Assembly (NCBI GenBank): GCA_037039925.1
Contig: JAXRKP010001388.1
Span: 62,001-126,000 of the forward strand
DNA length: 64,000 nt
Origin: Doris montereyensis
Lineage: Eukaryota; Mollusca; Gastropoda; Nudibranchia; Dorididae
Reading direction: 5' to 3'
Of the stretch, positions 1 through 11,479 are shown piece after piece (position 1 is the stretch's first letter; the number at the start of each line of letters is the position of its first letter). The position numbers and the translations under genes were made by a program. The notes beneath the pieces are model-generated. The model searched no databases, had not been told where the DNA came from, and saw only the letters and a list, made by a program, of their open reading frames with translations.

Positions 1-169
1 GTTAGTATGGCTTGAAAGTTTCATTTGAATATCTATTGTAGTTTAGAAATGAGAATTTTTCCCTGATATGAGTCACTTTTAAGGATTTCAGCCAAAATGG
101 GTGGCAATGGCAAAGACATTCAGTGTAAAATGGGTGCAACAAAAGGGTTTAAAGAGTCCAATTCATGTG

Positions 170-655
170 AAAAATAAACTCTAACGTCTTTATTTCTCAA
201 GTAACAAAATCTGTCACGTATGTGTGAACTATGTGCACACATCCACACAATGCCTAGTCTTGGCCATCTCGGCTCTTGTCATCCTTATCCGCCTGTTCCC
301 TCCTGACTCGACGCCGCCGATGGTCTGCCAGACAGACACTCTGACCCTCTTCCATCTCGGTGAGAAAATCTAGAAGGCTATTGTGTCAACTTTACTCATG
401 TAAATCATATTATATGACAGCATGTCAACAAATAATAAAATATTCTTAGTTGCAGAATGTCTCCACCATTCCATCCCCTTCTTGTAGTTTTGAGTGAGAG
501 AAGATTGAACAATCTATGAGAAGGAGTTAGACGTTGAGTCTATAATTGGGTCTTATCCTCAAACAAAGTAAAACAAAACAAAATCCAAACGATAACAAAC
601 AACTAACAAAACAAAAGAGTTAATGTCCAAACAAGAATGGCAATGTAAATACGTC
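170..655 (-). mobile_element. pogo-like MITE copy 1 (inverted, partial)
   Basis: This non-coding segment is the reverse complement of sequence also present at 16913-17310 and 40040-40750. Shared landmarks are a segment ending in GACAGATTTTGTTACT, a 'gccgagagccaagacta' block, and a long TTGTTTGGGTTT/GTTTGTTG stretch followed by 'aggataagac'. The terminal part seen in the other copies (CAGTAGTCTCCGCC) is missing or too diverged beyond about 655. No ORF is present. Repeat status is seen directly; the pogo/Tigger affinity is inferred from the terminal sequence of the better copies. Confidence 0.6.
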
Positions 656-3132
656 ACAGCGTACAAATTCGCCCCTCTTAGTTAGCCGATGCGGTGCACC
701 TGGGTCACGCTGACCAAGGTCAGCAAAGACCCAGGTAGAGTTAGCTCCCTGCTAGCTTTGCCGCGCAATGGTAATTTATAGGTCCAATTAATCAGCTTGT
801 ATCTGGTTAAAAAGCCATCGAAAAAAATGTGAAGGCTTCCCCAAACTTTAAAACAGTGTTGCAATAGACTGATGAAAGAAATTGATCAAGAAGCGTTTTC
901 GTATTCACACAACCAAGGCCTCTATTGGGTCCATCATTTCAGTACAATAACAGACATAGGATATTAAGTAAAACGACTTGAACACAAAATAAGGACAATA
1001 CATACTAAAAGATAGTTTGCAGTCATCATGATGAACAGAAAAATATCAATTTTTTGTCATACTCCAATGATGAGACTAACGGAAATAAACAATATCATTG
1101 AAGGAATAACTCTTAAACACAATGAAATAGATATGTATCACTATGTACATTTAATGTTACTTGCAGGTCAGTCTGCGTGCATGCACCAGGGGGCTGTTTC
1201 TAATGTTGTACATTCATTATGAACTTCATTCTCATTTGTGAGTTTTTAATGCCTCGTGCTCATCTCTCTATCCTTGCAATTGACCGGTGACAGCTTTCTG
1301 TTACCTGTTAGCCAACTCAGCAAACCCGAATTTGTAATGACGTATATGTGGGGTCCAATGGTGCTCTAAAATATGCTGTTTTGGGATTGTTTTGTTTGGA
1401 AAACTTGGTCTATACATGCTCATGTATGTGTCTATATCCTGTTGAATGTCATTAATTGAATTTTCATTAATTGCCTTTGTGTGAGATTGCTTTGTGGACT
1501 AAATACTTTGTTGATATAGTTAAAAACTAACGCTATCGTTTGTGCTTCATCAATAATTATTGGGCAATGTGAGCCTGCCATTGTCTGTGTGATGATTGTT
1601 TGCGTAAGGTCTGTATAAACCTTTTCTTGTAAGTATTTATGACAATGGTTGCCAATAAATGATCGACTGTGGTGTGATTCTGTGTTTGGTAAAAGAATTT
1701 TATCTAAGGATGATGCAATGGGACCGATCTATGTGTGAGGTTTTCATGTGTTATTTGTGATAATTTATGCTCAGTGTCTGTACTTTTTTTATAGCTTTAT
1801 CAATGATAAAGTCTTGTCACTAAAAAGAAGGCAAGTCTGATAGAGGTCAAGCTGTGTTTGGGTTTCTTCATGTGCTTGTTTCCAACAACTGCCATATTGT
1901 TTTAAAACCTGCCCGAGCTCTGTGAGATGAGTGTCTGTCTGACATGTAATTTTGTTGTCCATGGAATGTGCTGCTGTCTCTAGTAGTTTGTGGTGTTTTA
2001 CCACTATCCCTAGCATAGTGTGTGTAAGTATGGGGGTGAGACCCCGTCTAATTCAATGTATATGCAATTGTAATATTGTGGTGCATTTTCTTGTCACCAT
2101 GATGTTTTCATGAATCTATCATTGTTTTCTTGCAAGTGTTTCAGAGTGCGGTGTGGAACACCACATATATGGGTAAGTGCCTTGTGGATCAGACAGGCCA
2201 TACACTGCAGAGAAAGTCGTAGTCCTCATTAAGGAAAACCTTCATAGTCTTGTTTTGCAGGAGTGTGCCATGAGATGTTCAATGTCATCTATGACCAGTC
2301 TGACAAATCATTTCAAATTTTCATGGTTATCTAATAGCTGCTAGAGCTATTGTGAATGTATTCTTTTGTGAGTTTTGTTTTTCTAGGTAAGCTATCTGAA
2401 GCATAAGTTTCAAGGAATTCTTTCCATGATCCCCTACTATCTTCATCCAAATCTCATCATGTGGTATACCACCGGTGTGCCAAGTTAACATATCATTGCC
2501 AGCATAGGTGTCTATTGGCTGATCCACAAATTTGGTTATGCCAGTGATCCTGGCAAATGGAACCTCCCTGTCTTCTAGCTTCTCATCTAAAAAAAAAAAA
2601 TGTTTTCAACTATAGCGAAATCAGAAACGATTTCCTTGGGAGGAATGGCAATTTCATTTTCTACATGTACCATGTACCCCTGCCTCTTTTAGAAATCTAT
2701 TGTGCACTGGCTCCTGTCTCCAACTCAGTCCTAGTGCTTCTTTCATTGCCATTGCATGTTGTTTTGAAATTGGAAGTTTTGATTCATCCTCGATTTCTTG
2801 TGGATATTGCTTCTACTTCTACACCTACTTAATTCATGTGCCAATTGTGTGTCGAATGCTTCATGTGATGCTAGTGTTCTCTTGTATTTTAGAAATTAGA
2901 TGATGCGTTTTCTGTTGTGTTGTGTTTTTGTGCTTGCTTTGCATGATAATCTTCTTTGTTTGACTAATCTTTGAAAAATAAGAGGCTGCCCTTGAGTTTT
3001 GCATGTTAGTTCCTCCGTCCTTCGCTAAAAAGTTTTCTCCTCATTAAATGTGTGAGAACTTTTTCTTCTGCTTAAGAATGTATTTTGAAAGTGGTGTGTT
3101 GTGAGGTCTGCTTAAGATATCGTTGTATGTGG
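656..3132. other. no gene recognised
   Basis: AT-rich sequence with many stops and no domain I recognise. It could hold unrecognised CTH intron sequence, because CTH is transcribed leftwards through here. I looked for the next CTH exons (the stretch after the DDVYGG motif) and found none. Confidence 0.4.
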
Positions 3133-3211
3133 ATCGAGGCGAAAACCTTCTTCATAGCTCACTATAGGCCAGTCACCCGAAATTAGGTCAACGAATGTTT
3201 TGGTCCTATGG
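3133..3211 (+). repeat. left terminal inverted repeat of the P-like element
   Basis: Pairs with 6139-6200 on the opposite strand. The outer 9 bases match exactly. The inner block around CCCGAAATTAG and AATGTTTTGGTCC matches with two single-base gaps and a few mismatches. An unmatched insertion of about 13 bases separates tip and inner block. Confidence 0.7.
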
Positions 3212-3946
3212 TCTCGTCTCGATTTACACGTGGCTGACAAGACGTGAAGCGACAGACTGTGCATGGGAGTGATGTCAACAAGACGATACATCAAAAAAAA
3301 ATATTCGATACCTTGTGCCTCTCTCGGTTACAGTGGTTTTTACGTGACTAATCAAGTTTGATGAATATCAATACTGCTTTCCGAGTATCGTTTTAGTAGT
3401 TAAATGCTACTTCCGGACACCCAATTGAAGTCGAAAGTGATGATAGAAGATACTAGAGTTGGATATTTCTAATTTTCTTGTTTTCTCTGCGTATTTCACG
3501 ACGGATTTTCTATTTGCTTCAATCATGTGCTGTGCTGTGATTTGAAGTTTGTTGTGTTATTTTTCTGGATTAGATCAAGATCTAGATCTACATTCTGCTC
3601 TAATTCAAAGCTTTAGCTCTTATAGAATTCTAGGGTTTATCTAGAATCTAGACAGTGAACAGTGTAATTTATTTTTACGAACGAGACCTTATCTAGACCT
3701 ATATCTAGATCTCTAGATCTAGATTAGATCGATACAGTATGTAGGCCTAATATTTAGTTTTTTTATGTGATTCACAAAATCAAATTAATTAAAAGTATCA
3801 GATTTAGAGTGAAGTAGATCTAGATCTAGCAGTAGCTGCAAGCATCATTTAATTTCAAGTCAAATCATGAAATCGCTCTTTTCTTTATTCCCAGTTATCT
3901 AGAGTTAATCCAGATTAGACTTTAACAGGCTGTTGCTCCTATTAAA

Positions 3947-4160
3947 ATGGGTAGGAAGTGTTGTGTAGTAGGTTGCACTACCGGTTACAGAACTAACCAA
4001 TCAAAGAGAAATTTGCCATTTACGGTTTTCCAAATGACAATGAAAAATGCTGTGAATGGTTAGCTTGCCTTCCCAATAAACTTGCCATTGAAAATATCAC
4101 TGGTAACATGGGAGTATGTACAATTCACTGGCCAGTTGATGTCCCCATACCGGCCTCCTG
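3947..4160 (+). pseudogene. THAP-type zinc finger domain, frameshifted
   Basis: An ATG at 3947 opens a reading frame starting MGRKCCVVGCTTGYRTNQ, the beginning of a THAP domain (Cys-x2-4-Cys). After about 28 codons the frame must shift to continue as GFPND, then CCEWLACLPNK, and end with VCTIHW, which supplies the Cys-x2-His pair. The spacing between the Cys and Cys-x-x-His pairs and the conserved FP and W residues fit the family. THAP domains bind DNA sequence-specifically and form the N-terminus of P-element and THAP9 transposases. The frame breaks once inside the domain and ends in a stop soon after, so no intact protein is possible from the sequence as given. Confidence 0.75.
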
Positions 4161-4169
4161 GAAGTCGGT

Positions 4170-4480
4170 TTGAAGTACCTGCAATTCCACCCAACAGTTT
4201 TCTCAACATTCCGCCCCTCGTGCACGCCCACTCCAGTGAGCAGCACGGCTCCTGGTACAAAGAAATCAACTGTGGAATCCAGAACTGTTGACATTGATGA
4301 AATAACTGAATTTCTGGGCGTGATTCATTGTGCAGACAATTTTGACAAATTGTTTCAAGAGGCGGCTTGCAAAAAGGCTGTTACTTCTTATACTAACACT
4401 TATGTGTTTTTCAGTGAAAGATGGGACTGGGCCAGTGCCTAACTTCTGTGTTTATTTTTCCATTGATGAGGATTTTACTT
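4170..4480 (+). pseudogene. linker region of the THAP/P-like transposase
   Basis: The frame from about 4170 contains PTVFSTFRPSCTPTP, the proline-rich segment that follows THAP domains in this family, then a region rich in Asp/Glu and Phe. A second frame from about 4400 carries VKDGTGPVPNFCVYFSIDED. The two frames must be joined by an indel or a small intron. This bridges the THAP finger and the transposase core. Assignment rests on position and resemblance to THAP9-like proteins. Confidence 0.5.
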
Positions 4481-4724
4481 TGCGATACGAAGCCTATAAA
4501 AATGTTCTTCGTGTTTACCATAATTTCCTCAAACAGTGCAGGCGTGGAGTCAATTTGATGAAATTGTTAGGCTTGTTTCAACTGCTCATAGTTGAAAGCG
4601 ACAAAGTTAACTTCATCAGCGCAACATTTCATTGTAAAATTCTCCCAAAAACAATCATGTTTACACTCACAGTTATTCTACTTGCCTTCATTGGTTGAAC
4701 CAATCAAGAAGTTTGTATCTTCAA

Positions 4725-5165
4725 CTCAGAATCATTACAGCTTCCATCAATAAGTACCTTTAAGAAGATTACCTCCAATGCCAAGAACACTAGTGACGAC
4801 AACATGTTTTTATCAGTTTTTCCAGTATGGATGAAAGAAATAGGAACTATTTTAATAATTGATGAAATTTATGTGAAAACTTCAGTGCCATATATAGAGG
4901 TGGTTCTGTTTTTGGTTACGTTGATAATCCTAATAAAATTGCAACATTACTTTGTGTGATAGTAAAGTGCTTTTTTGGTGGTCAAAATTTTGCCATGTCA
5001 CGCTCTTGCATTTCTTGTTTCAATTCAATCAAGTTTGTGATGTTATTTGGAGAAATAATGGTGCTACAGTTATTGGCATTGTAAATGATAATAACCGCGT
5101 AAATCAATCCTTTTTTAAAATGTTCCAAATCTCATCCTTCTCCTTGGAGAGCAGAGTATCACCAA
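4725..5165 (+). pseudogene. P-element/THAP9-like transposase core, broken
   Basis: The frame reads LQLPSISTFKKITSN, then MFLSVFPVWM, then ILIIDEIYVKTSVPY, GYVDNPNKIATTLL and, in another frame, NDNNRVNQSFFKMF. These resemble consecutive motifs of the RNase-H-like core of P-element/THAP9 transposases, where the IDE Asp is a predicted catalytic metal ligand and the DNNRVN segment follows downstream. At least two frame changes are needed, and the C-terminal third was not recognised. It lies between the inverted repeats at 3133 and 6200, which supports one decayed element. Confidence 0.65.
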
Positions 5166-5194
5166 CTGACTCCAAATCCACGAAGTCGCCTGGT

Positions 5195-5420
5195 GAGTAC
5201 CTGTTACAAAAAACAACACCAAAACATTCTCATCACAACCACCAACAGTAACAAAAGCAGCAACAAAAACACCACCACCAACAACAACCATTATACTATA
5301 TGTACTACACCTACTACAAGTATTGCTCTCCTCCTCCTCCTCCTACTACTACCACTTAACTGCTCCTCCTCCTCCTCCTACTACTACGGTACTACAACTA
5401 CTACTACATGTAAGTGATAA
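5195..5420. repeat. AAC/ACC and CTC/CTA trinucleotide-rich tract
   Basis: Imperfect trinucleotide repeats (AAC, ACC, then CTC and TAC) inside the P-like element. ORFs here encode Thr/Asn or Leu/Ser homopolymers and are not genes. Confidence 0.85.
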
Positions 5421-5455
5421 AGAGTCAAGTCACTGTTGGGTATGAGAGTGAGAGC

Positions 5456-5595
5456 AAATAAAGGGACACAAAAATAAGAAAATACAACGATTTATTGACA
5501 TTATAATGATTATAACAAAACCGAAACTGCCACTGTCTGTTTTGTACATGTCAATAAATCGTTGGGTATTTTCTTATTTTTATGTCCCTTTATTT
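5456..5595. mobile_element. 140-bp foldback MITE
   Basis: The left arm 5456-5500 and right arm 5549-5595 are inverted copies of each other over 45 to 47 bases, with one mismatch and one 2-base gap. They are separated by a 48-base loop. The tips read AAATAAAGGGACA. No coding capacity. It is nested in the P-like element. Confidence 0.8.
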
Positions 5596-6138
5596 GTTTT
5601 ACTACTACATGTACTACTTTTACTACTAGTATCACAACATACTACACGTCTATTAAATGTTTTTGTTTTTGAAGCTTTGTAACCAACACTCCAATCCTTT
5701 GATAAGCACTGTTTCTAACTCTAGGCCTACTCCTCCTGTCAACTCATCTCTGTAACTGTCTAGTTGTTACTGTTGTTGCAGGAAGGTTTATTCTCGTATA
5801 GATCTAGATCTAGAACTTTGAACCTAGATCTAGATCTAAATCTATGTTCATCAATTCTAGTTTCTTCCTATTTTACGTGCATGAGTTTTCTAATTTGTTT
5901 CATGAAACGTCGATGTGTGGTAGATCTAGATCTAGATCTTATATATTCTAGATAGTAATAATATAATAATATAGACCCTACGATTAGGAAATCTAAATTT
6001 TCTAAATCTAATACATAATCTAGGATCTAGATCTATACAGCATGTAATATTAATTTAGGTTTTAATCGCTCGCAACACAGTTGATTAGGTCTAGTTTGAG
6101 CCGCGGCTCACTGGCTAACCACGCCATGCGGCTTGGCG

Positions 6139-6200
6139 ATGGGACCAAAACATTGTTGACTAATTTCGGGAAGCTGGCCTGTTAGTAAGCACGCCTCGAT
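6139..6200 (-). repeat. right terminal inverted repeat of the P-like element
   Basis: Reverse complement of the left terminal repeat at 3133-3211; see there. It ends CGCCTCGAT at 6200. Confidence 0.7.
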
Positions 6201-7195
6201 GTGGATTCATGTTTGATTGGAGAAGAAGTTTTGTCTACTTGATGTGATCTACTGTATGTCACGTTTCATGTGTTTCTCTGCTATTGTCTGTATCTGCCAT
6301 TAACGTGTTCTCAAATTGAATGCAAGTGGGGCATTCAGTGATTACGCGGTTCTAAACGAATTCACACCAAATCACTTCAGATCGTTGGATTATGTCACTT
6401 GCAGTTCAAAGACATATCACGCTGTTTCTCTTTTAATGTTTCTTGTAAAGTAGAACACTTTGAACACAGGAATGTCGAACGTTTTCCTATCACATCATTG
6501 TATATATCAAGTCCATATTAAAAATGTCATCTCGCATTTTATGACACATCAGTGGCTTTGTTTTATTTCCACATATGCGGCATAATTCACTTACGGCAAA
6601 ATGATGATTCTCTAGGTGTAATCTATACTAGATTTATTTGAAAAATAAGAGGGGTCGGTAAAAATTGATTGGATAAAGGAAAATCGGTTAAAAATGATTT
6701 ACTTCAAGGAAAACACTTTGCATGCGTACTTAACTTAGGCAAAAAAGGAGTGGGTTATAACGTTATAATGGTTTTGACTGCAAATTTTTGTTTTTTCTAC
6801 AGAGTGAAGTGCAATAGCCAATCTTTGAAAGAAACTCATTTTTCGTTAATTATGTTCGTGTAGTTTTTTAGCAATTAGATCAAATATAATGACCAAAGCA
6901 ACAAAACAACCCAGAGAAATATACATATATATTAAAAATACTTTTTTTCCAGAAAAGCCCCAAATCCAAGAGAAATGATACTTTCACAGAGAACAGACAA
7001 GATGTTGATGCTATGGTAGAAACAAAGATTGAGACAATCGTATGAGAGAAGTGCTGTTATAGCGAGATAAAATAGTGTAATTTTTAATAAAAATCTCAAC
7101 GGGCGATCAGGTACCCGAATTCAGCTGACCGTGCTTGACCCCCTGACAGGTGAGTGCACAACACGAGTTTTGCCGGTCGCAACTAAGAGGACGAT
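6201..7195. other. no gene recognised
   Basis: AT-rich with scattered stops. The longest open stretch, about 64 codons at 6669, shows no recognisable domain. Possibly CTH intron. Confidence 0.35.
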
Positions 7196-7316
7196 TTGCT
7201 ACAGAAATTTGACGCTGTGACATGTAATTGGTTGTGGCCCCGTGGCTTTGTCAAAATGCGCCTTCACCAAAATTCACAATTCTTTGTCCCCGTGACTGCA
7301 TTTTGGCGGAGACTAC
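7196..7316 (-). mobile_element. pogo-like MITE, solo terminal fragment
   Basis: Read on the minus strand from about 7316 this begins AGTAGTCTCCGCC, continues ATGCAGTCACGGGGACAAAG and includes GCGCATTTTGACAAAG and GGGGCCACAACC. This matches the 5' end of the copy at 16913 closely. Only about 120 bases are shared. Confidence 0.6.
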
Positions 7317-8243
7317 TTTATCGAATATATCGATGGTGTGGGCACAAACAGTCAAGTCGAAAAATACTTATTTTGCAGGATAGACAAAAATCTGAATAAC
7401 TCACTTGAAAATTAGTTTTAAATCATAATATTTTGCATACACGACATGGATGGCATGTTTGTTCCAATGGACTAATTTTCTTTTAAATGAAATTCATGTA
7501 TCATGATTTCTGGGATCAACACTATAGCTTGATGTTGATGCCTCCTCTAGATCGGTGGATTCCTCACTACTTCAGCTATAAGGACAGCCTGTGATACAAC
7601 AAACAGATGAGGTTTGTTTCGACAGTCTCTCAGTTATATTTCTCAATGAATTTTCGTGAAATTCCAACATTGACAGTGGTAACGCTTTGGCAAAGTAAAA
7701 AGTAAAACGAAAGTAGACGGGAACAGAAGAGTCTAAAAGTAGCACAAAACTATCTCCTACTGGTGAGGTCCTAGGTATCGATAACCAGCTATCAAAATAC
7801 ACTTAAAAGTAGGAAATTGATTCGATGACTGGTTCGTACTTCCCACAGAATTGGGGAAATTGCAGGCGGAAAGATCTAAAGCTCTGTTTTGTTTGTTAAA
7901 TCAACATACACCATGCTTATACTAAAAATGTTTGCCTATGGCCATAATTGGTACCTTTGCTCAAAATTTATTGAAATCCTTTAGCAAGGAAACATATTTT
8001 TCTGAACTGTTTCTATAACTTATAACCAATTCATTTTCTTAGTGGTCACATAAAGTTACAGTTTTTTAAATCTCAAATGTGAAAGCAGCCATAGTGTGAT
8101 TAAAAAAAGATTTTTTGGCAGATACCTGTGATGATTTTCACATAATAGTTATGTATAACATACAATGTATAGTATAAGGTTAATATACACTATAAGCTGT
8201 GATGGCAAAGTTGTATGAGAACAAAAGCTGTCACCAAACTTAC
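7317..8243. other. no gene recognised; CTH intron
   Basis: Lies immediately downstream (transcriptionally) of CTH exon 8244-8339. Nothing coding recognised. Confidence 0.4.
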
Positions 8244-8339
8244 CTCCATACACATCGTCCATACATACGATATGGTCACCGAGCTTTAACAAATGCGTAA
8301 TGGACGTTTCAGCAGCTAGACCAGAGGCAAAGCATAAAC
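8244..8339 (-). CDS. CTH: CTH exon with SGLAA and DDVYGG motifs
   Basis: The translation GLCFASGLAAETSITHLL, then KLGDHIVCMDDVYGG, matches the Cys/Met-metabolism PLP-enzyme family and closely resembles animal CTH. SGLAA forms part of the PLP phosphate-binding loop; the Tyr of DDVYGG stacks on the PLP ring in characterised members. On the minus strand the acceptor ends in TTAAG before 8339 and the donor is GGAG|GTAAG after 8244. Phase 1 in and phase 1 out gives 96 bases with no frameshift. This is the only fully intact CTH exon seen. Confidence 0.92.
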
Positions 8340-8464
8340 CTTAACAGAAAAAAAGATGAAATCAATTACTAGTCACTTCATTATAAAGGTACAGAGCATA
8401 AAGTTAATGTTTTAGACTGCCATAATATACATGTACGGGATACCGTATTATTATATCGCTTTCT

Positions 8465-8600
8465 TGCCAAGACGCTGGTCTGTCTAATGTTTTGCTCCCC
8501 ATTTGATGCTAGTGCCTATTTACAGCTGGGTAGAGTGGGAAAAATTGGAGTTGAAGTGTCTTTCCTGGCATTCCCAGCACTTAACAACCCGTCTCATATC
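8465..8600 (+). repeat. diverged SINE body without a tRNA head
   Basis: Contains GCTAGTGCCTATTTACA, then GGGTAGAGTGGGAAAA, then GTGTCTTTCC. These align with GCTAGTGCTTGTACCCA, TGAGTAGAATGGGAAAA and GTGTCTTTCC in the SINE at 8886-9103, in the same direction. No tRNA-like promoter follows here. Confidence 0.55.
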
Positions 8601-8885
8601 AGTCTAACTGGGATACAGGCACTTAGCAATGTTAATGTTAGCATGATATACAGGTTGCAGGAAAAATGCAACTTAAAATACACTAAATCTACTTCTTTTA
8701 ATTAATTGATATAAATACATATATTTTTAAAAAAGAAAGACTAAAACTGATTTGGGCATCTTTAAAGTAAAGTTTCCCTCGAGAGCAAGATATGTCCCCG
8801 TATAATAAAAAAGGCGTTTTCAAGGCCCTTAATGTAAAGCCAATAGAGCCAGAGCTTATCCCAGTTTCTATAGTGTGAAGCGGAA

Positions 8886-9103
8886 CAGGTGACAATCATC
8901 CCCTCCTGACCAGGACGCTAGTCTGATGCAGATTTTTACCCCCAAGCTAGTGCTTGTACCCACTTGCACCTGAGTAGAATGGGAAAATGCGTATTAGGTG
9001 TCTTTCCCAAGGAACACAACATCACACCTGGCTTTGCTAGGATTCAAACTCAGGACCTCATGATCCCCAGTCCAGCAGCCTAACCGCTCGGCCACCTGTC
9101 CCT
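8886..9103 (-). mobile_element. tRNA-derived SINE
   Basis: On the minus strand the sequence starts with a tRNA-like head: TGGCCGAGCGG (A box, 9094-9084), then AGTTTGAATCC (B box, 9050-9040). The intervening sequence does not fold into a good tRNA and there is no acceptor-stem closure. The head is followed by a unique body of roughly 130 bases. This is the structure of a Pol III-transcribed tRNA-derived SINE sitting in the CTH intron. The A box resembles class II (Leu/Ser-type) tRNAs. Confidence 0.75.
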
Positions 9104-9184
9104 GTACGTGTAATTGAAAAATTTCTGTAAATCCTCATTTCCTCAACATCCTGTTGCTTCATGGGTGGCTGGCGGACACTATTG

Positions 9185-9300
9185 GTAGGTCCTACTTCAC
9201 TCCTTTCTCTCTTTCATATGTCCTTCAGCTTGCTTTTTCTTGATTCTCCTGTAATTACCGCATATGGTGGTCAGGGTAATTTTCAATTAAACAGACAAAT
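9185..9300 (+). repeat. dispersed hairpin repeat, copy 1
   Basis: Carries GGTAGGTCCTACTTC, a CTTGCT block and TACCGCATATGGTGGTCAGG, shared with copies at about 19451, 20267, 45150-45240 and 52588-52980. Confidence 0.55.
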
Positions 9301-9327
9301 AAAGCTTTACTACCTAAATCATAAATG

Positions 9328-9430
9328 CTGGGCAGTGGACAGGTAAGCACATGTACAAGTATTAGCGCACCTCCCTCCATGAGTCTCCCGCTGCCTTGGC
9401 TGACCAAAGACTAAGGGAGTTAACACAACT
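9328..9430 (+). mobile_element. isolated 5'-end fragment of the RTE-like element
   Basis: CTGGGCAGTGGACAGGTAAG at 9328 is the first sequence of the RTE-like family (compare 30202). It is followed by a 5'-UTR subrepeat fragment with CTGACCAAAG and CTAAGGGAGTTAAC. The rest of the element is missing, so this is a 3'-deleted scrap. Confidence 0.65.
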
Positions 9431-9706
9431 GAGATGCACTACAGTTTCTATGAGTATGAGCCGTGATATATGGCCATGAAAGGACTTTAGTCTTATAGTA
9501 TCGCAGTGCCTTATTATATTCAGATAACAGACAAAACACAATGTAAATTTCTTTCTTTCTTGATATTTTCCATATTTGCAGGTGAAGAAAACTATACAGA
9601 GCACTTTACTTTTATTGTAAAATGATCACACACTTGATGGTGTTGGTAAACTCTATATTTCAACCCTTTAGTTGAGTGGTATACGGTCACTTAATTTGAA
9701 ACCAAC

Positions 9707-9787
9707 CATATCGAGCTCCTTCTGCGGCAGCCAAGCCCTTCTCAAACACGATCTTGTAGGGTTTCCGCTGCGGGAATATTCATAACC
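9707..9787 (-). CDS. CTH: CTH exon with YSRSGNPTR motif, one frameshift
   Basis: The minus-strand translation starts GYEYSRSGNPTR; the Tyr and Arg of this motif contact the PLP phosphate of the neighbouring subunit in characterised CTH. After Thr-Arg the frame shifts and continues as VFEKGLAAAEGARYG. The acceptor is ATTCAG before 9787 and the donor ATATG|GTTGGT after 9707. Length is 81 bases, whereas flanking phases (0 in, 1 out) need 82, so one base appears lost at about 9752-9760. Amino-acid conservation on both sides of the break argues for a recent lesion or an assembly error. Confidence 0.88.
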
Positions 9788-9799
9788 CTGAATTGTACA

Positions 9800-11470
9800 G
9801 AAGGAAAATACTTCATGAAATGTTGGGAGATGGAGTGTATGGTATACATTCAGCTAGAGTTTTATTCTAAGCCTTTTCACATAAAGACATCATTAAAGAA
9901 AAAATAATTTTATTATTAATGTCAACTTTTTGTTACTGTTGATTTTTACTTGAAATAGAATGAAGTGAAATTATAGGCAGGTTTCTAAAATGGTCCATCC
10001 TCATTTCCTCTTCAGTTAAAATTTACATTGTTATATTTCTTACAAGTGTTATATACCATGTTAAAGCTTAGAACCTGAGGATTCAGATATATGACTTTAA
10101 GAGATCATAGCAAAGAACTGTAAGGTGGGTAAATTTGCTTTTAAAAATCATGTTCTCAGTCAAAGAGCATACTGAAAATTCTAGATCCGATGCCAATGAT
10201 GCAATGTTACGCGGCACTGCACAGATCCGTCGACCGAGGTTTCCCTGGCGTTTGGGCATCTGGTTTGGAGTTCTCTGACTTTTCACTAGTTCTAAATAAG
10301 ATGTGAGGACTGTTTGTTTCCCGACACCTCGGGCATAGAGTCCACGGCCGGTGCCTTACCATTGATCAGATGGCGCGTTTGGGATCATGTGGATGGATAA
10401 AAACGGTGCTTTTTTGTCCCCATTTTTTGGTAAAAATTCTGTGATTATGCGCCTTTACAGTATCCTTATTACGTGTTACGGGTTTTCATTACTTGAACCT
10501 GTGCTATTGGTATTATTTTCTCTCTCTCATTTAAATGCGTTTTTAGTAATATTGTATTTTATGCGAAGAAGACTGCATAGTGGAGACAAATAGTCACTAT
10601 TGTTGTAATGTACTTCTAAACCTCGTATTACCAATGATCTCGTCTTTATTTATTAGACAGTAATAAATCATGAAAACCTATTGATTGCCGGACTTCTTTT
10701 ACGATAAGCATAAGTTTCTTTTCAGGAATAAGCCAAAGCAGGTTTGCTAATGCAACGAATCTAACCTGAACGGACCGAACCTAGCCCTGATCAGTCTCCT
10801 TTTTGATGACTGCTCATCGGCTACATTTTGTGCGGACGGCATAAGGACACAAAGACAAAATATTCCACAAGGCGGGCAGGGCAATTTAAAAACAAAAATT
10901 TCATGACTTCTCAATAGTCTTACACAAGATAAATTGTTTATATGAAAATAGCTAGCACGCAATATTACTGTTATTAAATCAGATCGAAAAAGCAAGATTG
11001 TGTGTGTAATGTCATGCAGACATTCTAGTGATCTCATGATATTCTAACTCTCATTCAGAGCAACCTATGATTTTGGGTCTTTACAGATAAATGGCCGTAG
11101 GAATAGGCCTACGTTTTTCTTTCACTCCAAATCACAAAAGGGCTTTTCTATGTTTTCAACCGTTTTTCCCGGCTCTTCTGTGCGATGATTTGTACACCAG
11201 TTGTTACATAATAACGAAGAAGAAATCTGAACCCTGTCTCAAGTGATCACTGCAAAAGATCATTTTTTAGACTTGGCAATTTTTCTTTGAACAATTCTCT
11301 TTCACACATGAAATTGAAACAATAAAAGGTTGTTGAAATCACCTACCTTAGGTGAAAAAAGGACTTGTAAAAAAGAAGGAAATGCCAGCAGTCACAATTC
11401 CTGGTTCCTTTAAAAATATTCACAAAACACACAAATTGAAAGCAAATTTCACAATATTATGTTTTTTATA
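9800..11470. other. CTH intron 1; nothing recognised
   Basis: AT-rich intron sequence. Short ORFs of up to 96 codons show no domain. Confidence 0.45.
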
Positions 11471-11479
11471 TCTGCGATG

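Larger units (their letters stand above)
3133..6200 (+). mobile_element. THAP/P-element-like DNA transposon, degenerate
   Basis: About 3.07 kb bounded by inverted repeats. The left end starts ATCGAGGCG at 3133. The right end, read on the minus strand from 6200, also starts ATCGAGGCG, and both continue into a shared block CCCGAAATTAG then TCAAC then AATGTTTTGGTCC. The left arm carries about 13 extra bases between the tip and this block. Inside, on the plus strand, lie a THAP zinc finger, a linker and a P-element/THAP9-type transposase core, all broken by frameshifts. P elements usually make 8-bp target duplications; here only GTGG (3129-3132 and 6201-6204) is shared outside the tips, so the exact duplication is unresolved. 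A foldback repeat is nested near the 3' side. Confidence 0.7.

Noticed and set aside
9030..9103. Possible tRNA gene on the minus strand
   Set aside because: A and B boxes are present but the acceptor stem and anticodon arm do not form; better explained as a SINE head.
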